DNA from: Yponomeuta sedellus
Taxonomy: Eukaryota; Arthropoda; Insecta; Lepidoptera; Yponomeutidae
Assembly (NCBI GenBank): GCA_934045075.1
Contig: OW203745.1
Location: 16,371,768 to 16,435,767, forward strand
DNA length: 64,000 bases
Direction: 5' to 3'
Numbering within the stretch: position 1 is the stretch's first letter; every line of letters begins with the position of its first letter. This document shows positions 1-12,600 of this stretch, in pieces. The position numbers and the translations under genes are program-made. The notes under the pieces are model-generated. The model saw only the letters and a program-made list of their open reading frames with translations. It was not told the DNA's origin and did not search any database.

Positions 1-109
1 GGTTCGAGTTCGCGGGTTCGAGTCCGGGCATTGGTGGAATTTTTAGCCTCTAAATAGGTTTTTAAATTTGTCCTTAGCACGGGTTAGTGCATTAAAAATA
101 AAAATAGTG
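1..109 (+). mobile_element. SINE-A copy, cut by window start
   Basis: 3' part of the local SINE-A family: B-box-like gggttcgagtccgggc, the family core tttttagcctctaaatagg, and the tail gtccttagcacgggttagtg followed by cattaaaaataaaaatag. Confidence 0.8.
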
Positions 110-162
110 TAGTCCTCAATTAAGATAATTTACATAATTATTATAACACATAATAATTAATC

Positions 163-200
163 TGACTAGTATAGCCTGATGACGACGACGACGACGACAG
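163..200 (+). repeat. SINE-D 3' tail with (GAC)n
   Basis: ctagtatagcctgatgacga followed by a trinucleotide run, the typical end of SINE-D copies (4473-4825, 10079-10332). Confidence 0.6.
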
Positions 201-341
201 TATTGTAAGGAGATTTGAAATTTCACTGATGCCGGTGAGTCGCCCATTCGCTCAGTTGGGAGAGTGCTGGCACGGATAGCCAGAGGTTGCGGGTTCGAAT
301 CCCGGCATGGGTGAAATTTTTAGCCTCTAAATAGGTTTTTA
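201..341 (+). mobile_element. SINE-A copy with tRNA-like head
   Basis: Leader tttcactgatgccggtgag, then a tRNA-like stretch with D arm (gctcagttgggagagtgc), anticodon-arm-like ctggcacggatagccag and TpsiC arm (gcgggttcgaatcccggc), then the family core tttttagcctctaaatagg. The 3' tail is replaced by jockey 3' UTR sequence. Confidence 0.8.
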
Positions 342-407
342 ATTGAGGACTTTAAAAACACTACGTTTTGAGTTTTTTTTGTCCATTTTTTCTCCAATAA
401 GATCCAG
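341..407 (+). mobile_element. Jockey-like 3' UTR scrap
   Basis: Contains gagttttttttgtccatt followed by tttctcc, as in the J1 3' UTR. It directly follows a SINE-A copy; a related antisense piece (agtcctcaattaagataatt) is at 111-150. Confidence 0.55.
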
Positions 408-518
408 ACGGGCGATGTGGTCAGGTCGTGAAAGATCACCTAAACTCCAGTGGCCAGTAGTGGGCTGATGATGATATGGATGACCATTTTAAAATAAAGA
501 TGTACCTGTACTAAACAG

Positions 519-609
519 CAAGCGGCGCGCTGCGAGCGGGCGCGGGACTTCCCCGGCGCCTTCCGCCTATACAAGCGCGGGATTGAAGTCATGCTGCTCG
601 GCGTGCAGA
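519..609 (+). CDS. RPS6KC1: RPS6KC1 exon a: first half of MIT domain
   Basis: The acceptor is tgtactaaacag and the donor is A|gtgagt. The exon is 91 nt and leaves one base for the next exon. It reads [20 protein letters not shown] and continues [10 protein letters not shown]. The pattern of alternating A/R residues, D-F-x-x-A-F-x-x-Y-K and G-I-x-x-x-L-x-G-V is helix 1-2 of a microtubule-interacting and trafficking (MIT) domain. It is GC-rich against an AT-rich intron. No start codon is expected here because this is an internal exon. Confidence 0.85.
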
Positions 610-3600
610 GTGAGTACCGCGCATTGGCTTACGGACTTTGGGTCTTCTCTTCTCTCGGAGAGAGTAGGTAAATGAGTATGGAAGAGAGGGTGTGGCTCGT
701 TCCTTCACATGTTTAATAGGAACCAACTTTGAAGGACTCAAAACGTGTAAACATTTTATGAGTAAACTGGCTGGGCCCGACAAAGATGTTTTGCCGACGA
801 CCTCTGTGGCGCAGCGGTGGCGCATCTGCCTACCATGCGAGAGGTCCCGGGTTCGGTCCCCGGCTGGGAACAAAAAAAACGCCAGGTCTTGGATGTTTAC
901 ATGTTTGTGATGTCGTTGTTTCTGGTACCCACAACACAGGGTATCCTAGTGTGGGGCCAGAAGCAATGTACGTGCCAGTATGTAAATGTTAATGTTAATT
1001 AACCTACGACCTATTCTCAGACTCACCAATTATAAACAATCATAAAAATCTGTGGAGGCATTTCGGAGACACGAGATTTTTATATGTCAAAAGATTTATT
1101 TTATTTTTGTCTGCAGGTTATCGTTCAGTTGGTTTGTTCTATAGATATGTATCAATCTCGGTAATTTACCTTGTCATGACTAGGAACTTTCTTGGTTCTA
1201 TTGTGGCCTGCCCATTTCCACTTCTTACCGGCAATCACCATTTCTATGTCGACGTTAGTTTTGTTTTTCGATGTTTCTGATCAGATCTCGAAGTAAGACA
1301 CCCAACATAGCTACTTACCTAGGTGGAATAAACGTATTATTAATGATAATAATAATAAGCCGACTAAGCTGTCAGGATGGTACTCGTATAGGTGCTGGCA
1401 CTACAGCATCCGAGTGGTCCCTTCACCCATCTAGTGTGAGTGAAGATGCCACTGGACGCTCTATAAATCATCTCATCACGTAGACACAGAGGCTATAATA
1501 ATCCTACAAATAACAAAAGAAGCGTGACTGACCCACCTTACTTGCCGATAAACCACGGTAGTGCGCGTTATCGCCCCTTATCTTAATTCGTGTCACCCAC
1601 ATTGTACAATCGGCCATATTGTGTTTAGTTTCAACTTACAGTTGTTTCGTGATCTGATCTAGTGGGTTTGTGTATTTATTTTTGTTTGATTCTTTCAAAC
1701 TAGCCGTGATCTAGTTGGTTTGTCTATTTATTTTTGTTTCATTCTTTCGGCCTGTAGCCGACGTGCGTGGGTGCAACGGCTTATGAACGTTGATGAAGTG
1801 ATGGTGATCTGTCAGGACCGCGGCAAGTGGCAGTCCCTGGTCTTTGCCTACCCCACTGGGATACAGGCGAGAGGTTATGTTGTGTTTTCTTCCGGCCTTA
1901 CTAATTAACTTGGCGTCACTAATGGATAAAAACAAATCTTTTACGACCGTAAACCCACTAAACCAAGTTGAAATGGGAACGTACACACGGTTGATATCAA
2001 TTCTTTTTTTTTAACGCTAAGGGCCGTTTGTTCTAGGGCCGTATATTCCTATATTGCGTGTTTTTGAACTAAAACTTTCGTAAGCACAACACTTTGTAGA
2101 CTTTTAGTCCGGATTTACTTACGGGTGTTGTTATATCGGAAAAGTCCGACCAGGTTTCGCTCCGATTCGCAGAGCTTAATCATGGTGAGCAGAGACGGAG
2201 CTCGCGTCGTCGGTTGCTCGTCTCCGATATAACAACACCCGTAAGTAAATCCGGACTAAAAGTCTACAATATATTGCGTGTGTTTGTTTATGGCTTCAAA
2301 TTTAGAACAAACGGCAGCCCTGGTTGCGGATAGCTTATCCGGAACTTTATTTGCAGATTGTGAACAGGCCCTAAGTGTATTTGTACCGGGTTAACCGCCG
2401 ATTTAGCATTGTAATTGAACGAGTTTGGTTATTAAACTGAGTTCATTGCTACTAATTTGTTATAGCACGTTTCGTAATTGGATTTTTTCTTTAATTTGAA
2501 TACTTATTAGTGACTCATCGTTTTGTTTTGGTGGTGCAATAGCCTCTAAGACTGGACGCATGCTGAGACGCAGGCGACGCACCACAGTTCAGTACAGGGC
2601 AGGGCAGTTGTGGCAGGCATAGGCCCCCACCGCATGATGCGACGCAACTATTCGCTCCATTCCTTAGCAATTCTCACCCATAATAATTCTTTCAATTTCT
2701 TTTTAAATAGTCTGTATGATTTGTATCATACAAAAAAGGTTCACAGCGAACTAATTCAATTAAATGATCTGTCATTGCAACAAAATTGTTAGTAAACACG
2801 CCTCCACGTCGCGCAGAAATCTGTGCCGGCACTACAACGAGACGCAGAGCAGGGCAGACAAAATGTCTGCGTGGCACGGGCCTGCGCCGCAGCGTACGTA
2901 GCTCAATGACGTTCCATGCTTTACAAAATCTGCGCTGCGCTGTGCTGCGTCGCCTGCGTCTCAACATGCCAGCCTTAGCGTCTCTCTATGTGCAGGGCTG
3001 TGCTGTCCGATTGTGAATAGGTTGATTTGGTTATTTAAGTTCTTTGTGTTTATAGTCGTGGTGATGTAGTGACAATGGATTTCCTATTCGTCTGCCAATA
3101 TATGAAGGAGTACGAGACACAACAAACGGTTTACTTGACTGCCGTTGATAGAGGTAAACATTTTGCTTAGTTGTCCAAGTTCGTACGTGAGGTGAATAAA
3201 AAATTTGTTTTGAAAAGAAATACACATACAGAAGTTACAGTAAATGTTTTTTATGTAGCCTTATTAGTTCCACTCCAGTATGGTCTTAAGTACCACGCGT
3301 GTCGCCAACCGCGGATTGGCTATTACAAGCGCTGCGGTATTTGAACACTGACTCAGGTCTCCTCACGATATTTCCCTTCACAGTTAGCGAGTGGAATTGC
3401 AACTATAACTTCACAAACGTACATGACTTAGAAAACAAAGTCATTGGTAAAAGCCTACACTGGGAATAAAATCTGGGTCTCTCGCTTCCGAGGCCATTGT
3501 TCTAACTTTGTCACTGGGCTGACGCCGCCTCTTATGGTTTCTTCGCGATGTTATCCTTCACCGTTAGCGGGTGGTGACTGGTGGTGCACGTAACATAGGG

Positions 3601-6600
3601 CAGCTGTCTGTCGTAGCCAATTATGCCACATAATGCCATTCTCTGCACGACTCCGACTTAATTATCGTGCATGACGGTTTTTTCATTCTTCCTTCCTCCC
3701 TTCCTTTCGCCCTCCCTCTCTTCCTTTTTCTCTTCTTTGTGCCAAAAGAGCTACGATAATATTAAGGATTATTTACATGACAATGATGTCTGGAATTCAA
3801 GCATGTAAAAGTCACGAGTTCTATAAATCTGTGTAAATTCTGTTAATTAAGGAATTTTAAAAGACTAAGTTTTGAGTTTTTTTGTCCATTTTTTCTCCAA
3901 AATGATGTAGATTTTGGAAATAGACACCTAGTTTGACTTGTAACGTCCATTAAGCCGCAGTATCTGCGCTACTTTGAATAAAACCTTTTCATTTCATTTC
4001 AAATTTCTTCCTTCCTACGTAATGAATGATGCACAAGAGCGGTGGTAGCGGAGCGGTGTAGAACGCCGGCTTCTCAATCGGGAGCTCGTGGGTTCGAACC
4101 CCGGCATGTACCAATGACTTTGTTTTCTAAGTTATGTACATTTGTGAAATTATAGTAGCAATACTTCTCGCTGACGGTGAAGGAAAACATCGTAAGGAAA
4201 CCCTAGTGTCTGAGGTGTTAGCGTACCTCAGCGCTTGCTACGTACAATGGCCCAACTATGAGGCTAAGTGCGGAAATCTCAGGTCTAACTAACTATGAAT
4301 GATGTACGTGTGGTGGTTTCAGCGGACAGCGAGCCGCAGCGTCGCGCGTTAATCCGCGACAAGACGCAGTTGTACCTGGCGCACGCAGAGACCATCTACA
4401 ACAACCACATCGCCGGCGCTGACGTCGCTGTGAGTGTCATTTCAATTATTTCTCGTGGTGATACGTTTCTTTGTGGTGTCGGACTAGAGAATAGCACCAA
4501 CCCAATTCTTCCCGCGGGTGTCGTAAAGGCTTCGGCCACTTTCGAAACCAAAGTTTCGAAACCAGGTTTCCTAAAAAGAAAAATAATTCTCTTTTCGAAA
4601 CTGGTTTCGAAAGTGGCTGAAGGAGTCGTAAAAGGCGACTAAGGGACACAAACCGGAGGTTGGCAGCGGCGCCCCCTGCAGTACAATTCCACCGAACTGC
4701 GATCCCCAACCCGCATGCCCAGCGTGGGGATTATGGGCATTGCCCCCTATGATAGCTATAGCCCCTAACGTGTCGCTCCTAAGGGGAGGGCTATGTCCAG
4801 CAGTGGACTAGTATAGCCTGACGACGATACGTTTCTTTACATATTTTTAGATGACATACTCTGAAAAATCTTCATGTTCCTAAGAAAACATGAAAAGCCA
4901 TAATCACATCATTTGCCAAACTGCTAATGCAGTTTATCGTCAAACTCTTGGTCACAATTTTCATAATATGTTTTTTTTTTGTACGGGTACTGCCTCTATT
5001 CATAATGTGGCAACGTTTGTCAATTATTTTAAAATATCTTTGATTTTTGTTCAATAAAGGTTTATTGCTTTACAATTGCTTAGAAGCATTTAAGATAATA
5101 TATATATCTATCTCTTACGTAAAAGTTGTGCAATAATAATAGAGTTATATTAGCTTATTCTAATGGGTTCTTATGTTAATGTAAGGTATGTCTTTTCTTT
5201 CGTACTTTTTTTTTCCGATTCACCTTTTTTCTCTTTTTTTTTTCTAGACCCATTCACATGAAATCAAAGATAACATTTTCTTTAACTTAGATATGATTAA
5301 TGCCATTAAATTTAAATTATAATTGAATGTCATTAAAGTAAAATACAGTGTCATTATTTAAAATTAATATTAAGTGTATTCCCCGGCGCCTTATCTCTGT
5401 CTACTCCATCGAGTAGTCACAAGCAAGGCGCCGGGGTCCTGTAATGATTGTCAACTTAATATAGTCATACCCTCTTCCTCGGCATAAAAATTGGTATCTG
5501 GATCGCCCGGGCTAAGACCGGCCCCCATTCGCCCTCGCAGCCGCGCGCGTCACCTAATAATATGTCATAATATGTATTACATAGCACGTTGCATGTTTGG
5601 TATGGGTTTCAGTAATTTATATGTAATAAGGCTGGTTCCTACGGTACGAAATTGCCTCGGGTTAAGTTACTTGGACTGCGAATTAATATGTTTTTATACG
5701 AGGTCTGCTACTTATGTATGCGGAATATGAAATGAAATGAAATTAAATGAAACGAAACGAAACGAAATGAAAAGTTTTTATTCAAAGTAGCACAGAAACT
5801 GCGGCTTAATGAACGTTATAATTCAAACTAGGTCCATTTCAAAATCTAGATCATTTAGGAGAAAAAATGGACAAAAAAACTCCTAACTTAGTCTTTTCAA
5901 AAGTCCTTAATTAACATAGTTTACATAATTATTATAAACATAGAACTCATACATTGTACTGGATTTCATTCCAGACCTCATTGTCATCTAAATAATCCTT
6001 TATGTTATAGTAGCCCTTTTGGCACAAAGTGTGCTCAACATATTTATTGAACCGCGATTAAAGCTTAATATATCTTCAGGGATTTTATTATAGAAGCGTA
6101 CACAATGCCCCATGAAGGATGTATTAACCTTTGCCAGCCTAAATAGTGGGAACGAAAGTTTATGTTTATTTCTAGTATTTACATTGTGTTGGCTACCTAA
6201 AGTTTTAAAGTTACTGATATTTTTCCTAACGTACATAATGTTTTCATATACTCGTATATACTGACTGGCAACTGTCAGGATGTTAGTTTCTTTAAAGAAA
6301 TCTCTTAACGAATCTCTACTACCCAGCCTATAAATGAATCTGATCGCTCTCTTCTGCAAGACGAAGATGGTCTCAATGTCTGCTGCCCGTCCCCACAGTA
6401 GTATGCCATAGCACATAAGACTATGGAAGTAACTAAAATAAACAAGCCTAGCAGTTGCGACTTCAGTTAGTTCCCTAATTCTTTTGACTGCATATGCTGC
6501 TGAACTAAGCCTATTTGCTAATTTTTCTATATGAGGACCCCATTGAAGCTTTGCATCAATTGTGATACCTAGAAATACAGTTTCATTCACAAGGTCTAAT

Positions 6601-9600
6601 TTGTCATTCCCCAGTAAAACATTGCTGTCTACCGTTTTGACATTTGGAAGAGTGTGGTCTATTTTAGTTATTTTCACAGTGTCATGTCGTATGGTTTGTT
6701 ATTATGGGGACGGGCAGCAGATATAGAAACCATATTTGTCTTGCAAAAAAGAGCAATAAGAGCTATTTACAACTTAAACAGTAGAGAATCGCTAAGGGAG
6801 CGTTTTAAAGAAATAGGCATTCTTACACTGGCTTGCCAATATATATTCGATAATATAATGTATGTCCGAAAAAATATGACAATGTTTAAATTAAATAGGG
6901 ACGTTCATAACGTAAACACAAGGAATAGAAACAAGGTTGCTTGTACTAAATCCCGATTAGCCAAGGTAGGCACATCATTTGTAGGCTACTGCGTTCGTTT
7001 TTACAACAAAATTCCAGAACGTGTTCTATGCTTGTCTGAAAATAAATTTAAAACTTTCATTAAAAATTCGCTATGTAAAAAGGCGTATTATAGAATAGAC
7101 GACTATATAAACGATCCTAATCCGTGATAGTAAACCAATTCCACCGCGATTTTATTATTAAGTATAGCTAAGTATAACATATTTTATAATACAAGTGTGT
7201 ACAGACGACGTGATTGCATATTAATAACTATATGATACCTTATATTACTGACAAAAACTTAACTGCAAGTTTGCTAAAGGTCATTCGAATGGTAGCATGG
7301 TGTTCGGGTCATCTATCTCCCTCCAAAATGGTTGAGACTGATGATGGCTGAGCACTGCGTTATGCTCGTGAACGAGTGCTGTTCGTGTGTCTGGTCGCAG
7401 CACTTACGTTTTCCCCTATTATTGTGAGACATTTGACTAATGCTTTGGCATTTAGGGTTGTTAATGGCAATCATGAAATCTTATTAGGTTTACATATGGC
7501 AACTGATGTATTTGGTTTTAAGATGATTTGAGAAAAGATGGTCAGAGTGTAGTTTTTTTTTCCGCTGCCTTTTTCTCCACTACAATACGGCCCGAAGGCG
7601 GCGGCTTACATTTTATATTGACATTCAGCAAACAGAATGTAAATTCTTTACGTTGAAATAAAATTATTTGAATTTTGAATTTGAATTTGAGTGAACTTTA
7701 TACATTTCGTCTTTTTTGAATTTAACAATAAGTTATTAGAAGTAAACCAATTTAGTACCCGAGAGAGAGCATTATTTGTATTGTCAAGGTCATTTTCTTG
7801 TCTCTTAATTTTAAAAATAAGTGACGTGTCATCTGCAAATAATACTATCTCTGACATATTTTGAACCATGAACGGCAAATCATTTACATATACGAGGAAG
7901 AGGAACGGCCCCAAAATCGATCCCTGTGGCACTCCTATCCTGACCTCTGACCCTGAAGATTTAGTTCTATTTATATCAGCTCTTTGATATAAATAGAACT
8001 AAATAGAATAGAAAAAATAAACAAATGTATATGGCTAAATATGCTTTTATTGTTTTTCAAAGTATTCTCCACTATGATCGATGCACTTTTGCATTCGATG
8101 AAACCAATTTGTAAAACACTTTTTCCACTCTGATTGAGGTATCTCCAAAACGTTTGTTTGAACGCATCTACGGCATCTTCACGGGTCGAAAATCGTTGAC
8201 CACGTAATTTATTCTTTACATTTCGGAATAAATAGAAATCATTGGGAGCCAAATCAGGGCTGTACCGTGGATGACCCATCAATTCTATTGTTTGACCATC
8301 CAATAATGTAGTTGTTTCCTGAGATGTATGACAGCTGGCATTGTCATGGTGAAGTATGATTCTGCGTCGCTGTTTGTTTTGGCGTATTTCTTCAAATACT
8401 TCCGGCAAACAAATGGTCGTGAACCACTCCGAATTAACCGTTCTGCGATTTTCCAGTGGTATTGTAGCCACATGGCCATTAATACCAAAAAAGCAGGCCA
8501 CCATTTGCTTTACAGTGCTTTTTGCACGAGCCACTTTCGTAGGGTTCGGCTCATTTTGAAACACCCAAACTGTTGATTGTTGTTTAGTGTCGGGATCGTA
8601 CGCGTAGATCCAGGATTCGTCACCTGTGTAGATATTATAAACAGATTTTGAGTCGCCTCCGTTGATTTTTTTTAAGGTTTTCTTGCACCATTCGACGCGA
8701 GCATCTTTTTGATCCTGAGTTAAGTTGTGCGGCATCCAACGCGAACAAATTTTTTTTACAGACAAATGTTCATGTAATATCCTATGAATGCTCGTCATAC
8801 ATATGCCCAGAATAGCCTCTATCTCGCGATACGTAACATGGCGATCTTGCATTATTAGTTTTCGCACAACTTCAATATTTTGTGGCACAACCACCGATTT
8901 CGGGCGACCTTCTTTAACTTCGTCCGTGAGCTTACTGCGCCCGCGATTAAACTCACTAAACCAGTGAAACACAGTCGTTTTTGATGGAGCTTCACCACCA
9001 AAAGTCGAAGTTAATTGATCTACGCACTGTTGTTGCGTTAAACCACGTCGAAAATCGTAATAAATCATAGCACGAATATTTTCACGAGTGAGTTCCATTT
9101 TTCCGCGATATGACATTTTAAACCCAACAAAAACAAAACACTAACGTATATAAGAGAAAAATATTAGCGGCCAGTATTTAAAAAAAGAACGAATTTGACC
9201 ATGGAGGTCAGACATTGCGTTTAAAATTATTGGAATCCCAGATTCCGCATACATAAGTAGCAGCCTATGTATTTATCTTATCCAGCCTATGGCCTTCTCT
9301 CAGAGAGAGAGGATGGGCTCGATTACCACGCGCGCCCACTCTTGATAGCTAATTTCAAGCGTCAGTATGTAAACACCTCAGACACTGAGGAAACCCTAGT
9401 GCATTATATGTTGACATACCTCAGCGCTTTCTACGTACAATGACAGGACTACAAAGCTAAGCGAGGAAAATGGCAGGTCTAAGTACGTAACACTTCGTAA
9501 CCCTTTTTGTTCAGTGCACATCCTGAACTATTCGTTTCGTCTCCCTGCGTCTACGCAACGCAGTAGCGGTTTAATATAATCTGTCTCCCCGCGCAGCCGC

Positions 9601-12600
9601 CGCCCCCTCCCCCGCTGGCCTCGCTGCTGGCCCCCCTCCCCCCGTCTCTCCTGCGCAGAGAGTACGAGGAGCTGGGCCAGTACCGGCTGCTGGCGCTGCT
9701 GCAGGGGAGACTCATGCTGGTCTTACACCGCGGAGACATGACGCGGCATGTCATCAAGGTGGGGACATCGTGTTTTGCAAAAATGTGTTGTCTATTTTTA
9801 TTTTTAATGCACTAACCCGTGCTAAGGACAAATATAAAAACCTATTTTTGGAGGCTAAAAATTTCACCCATGCCGGGATTCGAAACCGCATCCTCTGGCT
9901 CTATTGGTAGAGCTCTGGCACGGATAGCCAGAGGTTGCGGGTTCGAATCACGGCATGGGTGAATTTTTTAGCCTCTAAATAGGTTTTTAAACATCGTGTT
10001 TTGCGAAAATGTGTTGTCTGTTGTTAAGCTTGGTAACCTTGTAGAGTAGCTGTGGCGAGCACAGGTCATGTTTGCTGTGTGGTGTCGGCCTAAGAGAATA
10101 GCACCAACCCAATTCTTCCCGCGGGTGTCGTAAAAGGCGACTAAGGGACACAAACCGGGGGGGGGGGGTTAGCGACGCCCCCTGCTGTACAATTCCAGCG
10201 ATCTGCGATCCCCAACCCGCATGCCCAGCGTGGGGATTATGGGCATTACCCCCTATGATAGCACAACGTGGCGCTCTTTAGGGGAGGACTATGTCCAGCA
10301 GTGAACTAGTATAGCCTGACGACGACGACGAGTACATGTCAACTCTGCGCGCGCACTACAAACTCCGACATTCCTGCATCGCGCAATCGAAGTGTTTCAA
10401 TGACGTACCATAAATATAACGTCCGACTAACAACAGTCGGACCGGCCGTCCCCAGGCGCACGATCTGCCTGGCGGGAAATTTCCCTTTATAGTGGAAGAG
10501 CACGATCACCCGCTCTTCCCAATAGTAGTAATGCCAAAAAAAAAAACAAGAAATCTCAAAAATGGGTGATGTAATTTTAAATTTTGAAAATGATAGACAG
10601 AATAAAAAATGGTGTAGTGGTTCGCACCATCTGATACTTTGTTGGTCATAATCATCATCATTCAGCCACAAGAGGTCTATTGCTGCACATAAGCCCCGCC
10701 ATGGATTTCCGAAAAGACCGGTTGGAAGCGGCTTGCATCCAGCGTCTTCCCGCCACTTGGTTGAGATCCTCTATCCGGTTTTTATTATTTCTTCTAGGGG
10801 TACAACACTATGAAGTCAAACGTGGAAATATTAACTTTACTTAAGTATTAACGTTCTTGGGATAGAGAAAAACAACGTTTTAATCATTCTTGTATTTTCC
10901 CTTAATTTTTTACTTTTTATCGTGTTTGCCATTCCGCCATAATAAGACGAAAGTTCAGCTACGTACCTACAACAAGTTAAGTCTAGACATGACGGACCGA
11001 CGGCAGGACATAGTAGGCGTTATAATAAGGTCCCAATTCAACCTTCAGAATAGTTACCTTAACTAAAATCACATAATATCATCTCCTGATTACAGGTCAT
11101 ACAAAAAATCCCCAACAACCTGACTGAATTTGACGAATTCTTCCATCATCGGCCGAACGAGACCAAACAGCTCATACTACCGACCAACATACCATTCATG
11201 GTCGCCCTAAACTGCTACATTGAAACTCCGAACCTGATATTCCTTGTACTCGAATACGCGCCAGGAGAAAATCTATTCGAGTACATAAAAAACTATGTGA
11301 AATCTATACCAAATACACCAGCAAGAGAGTTGAACTTAGAAAACGTTTTTGTGGACCCACAAAAGGCTAAACTTGGAGACATACATAATAGAAATGATAG
11401 TGTTACAGTTGACACTAAAGCAGTATTAAACAGTGAAACCAGTATTGTAGATAGATTAGATCCTAGTAGAAATAACAACGGCGAAGATGAGAGACTTACT
11501 CAAAAGACTGACAGTCTAGAGGATTCAGAGATATCAGTGAACGAACTGGTGATCAATTCTCAGAAACTGCTTTTGAATGTAAGTAAAGTATTAAATGAAG
11601 AGCCAAAGACTGTTTTTGAGGAAAACGAATCTAATGTCAAGGGTGGGAAGACGGATAATGTGCAAATAGATGTGGTTGAAAAAGCTGAGACAAACGTGAG
11701 ACATGAAGGAAGGAAAGCTGCGGAAACGCCGAAACATAAAATTTCCGTAAGTATCTCTTCCTAATAAGCACATATTTTAAACAAGCTTATGTCAATGATC
11801 AAGCGCACGTGGCCCAGTGGAACCCAGTTATTCGAATCAATCACTAAGGTTAAGCAATATCAGGCGCGGTCAAGTGCAGGATGGGTAACTATCCAGTTAC
11901 TACCGCTATTGGAATTTTTTTCGAACGCTTCGTTTAGCCATGTCAGAAGCCATCTCAAGATTGTTTTTTTATCTGCTTATTCTAAAATTAAGTAACGTAT
12001 TATTAGCAAATAACATCATATTCAAATATTTTTTATACAATAAAATGCTAAATAATTTACGTAGACTAGAAAAAGGACCGGCCCTAAGATAGATCTCGAG
12101 AGACTCCTTGTAATAATTATAAGTGAATTCGAAGATTTATGATTCTCGAACGCACTTAAAAATATCCTTAAGTAAATATAGTATTATATAGCGGACCTTG
12201 TGAACCTGTGGCGTCACAATAACGATACTGTGGCGTCACAGGTTCACACAATAACGATACTGTGGCGCGCTCAGCTGCCGGGCACAAGCGTATGAGTTAT
12301 GAGTTTTTGACGCCAGTAAGCGCCCGTTTTTGGAACCTGTGCACTAAAATAGCTGTAACTTCGTCATTTATTATCGATTTTTTTTCTGATATATCTGTTT
12401 TTTTTTTTTTTCTGATATATCTTTTTTATTACGTGAATGATAATAATTGTGGGATTACCGCATATTTCCTGATCCCCAGATGCCCCGAGGCGGGCGCGAC
12501 GCTCTACCGCCGTCGGCCGTGTGCCGCTGGGCCGCGCAGTTACTCACGGCGCTGGAGAGTCTGCACAACTGCGGGGTAGTGTGCAGGTACTGGACACTAC

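Noticed and set aside
201..341. tRNA-like sequences as genuine tRNA genes (also in other SINE-A, B and C copies)
   Set aside because: The acceptor stems do not pair, the position before the anticodon is C instead of T, and each is fused to a conserved non-tRNA body, so they are SINE heads.
2064..2269. HP copies as ordinary DNA-transposon MITEs
   Set aside because: The 11-13 bp duplications and the one-sided A tail argue for retroposition; the alternative is kept only as a refutation test.
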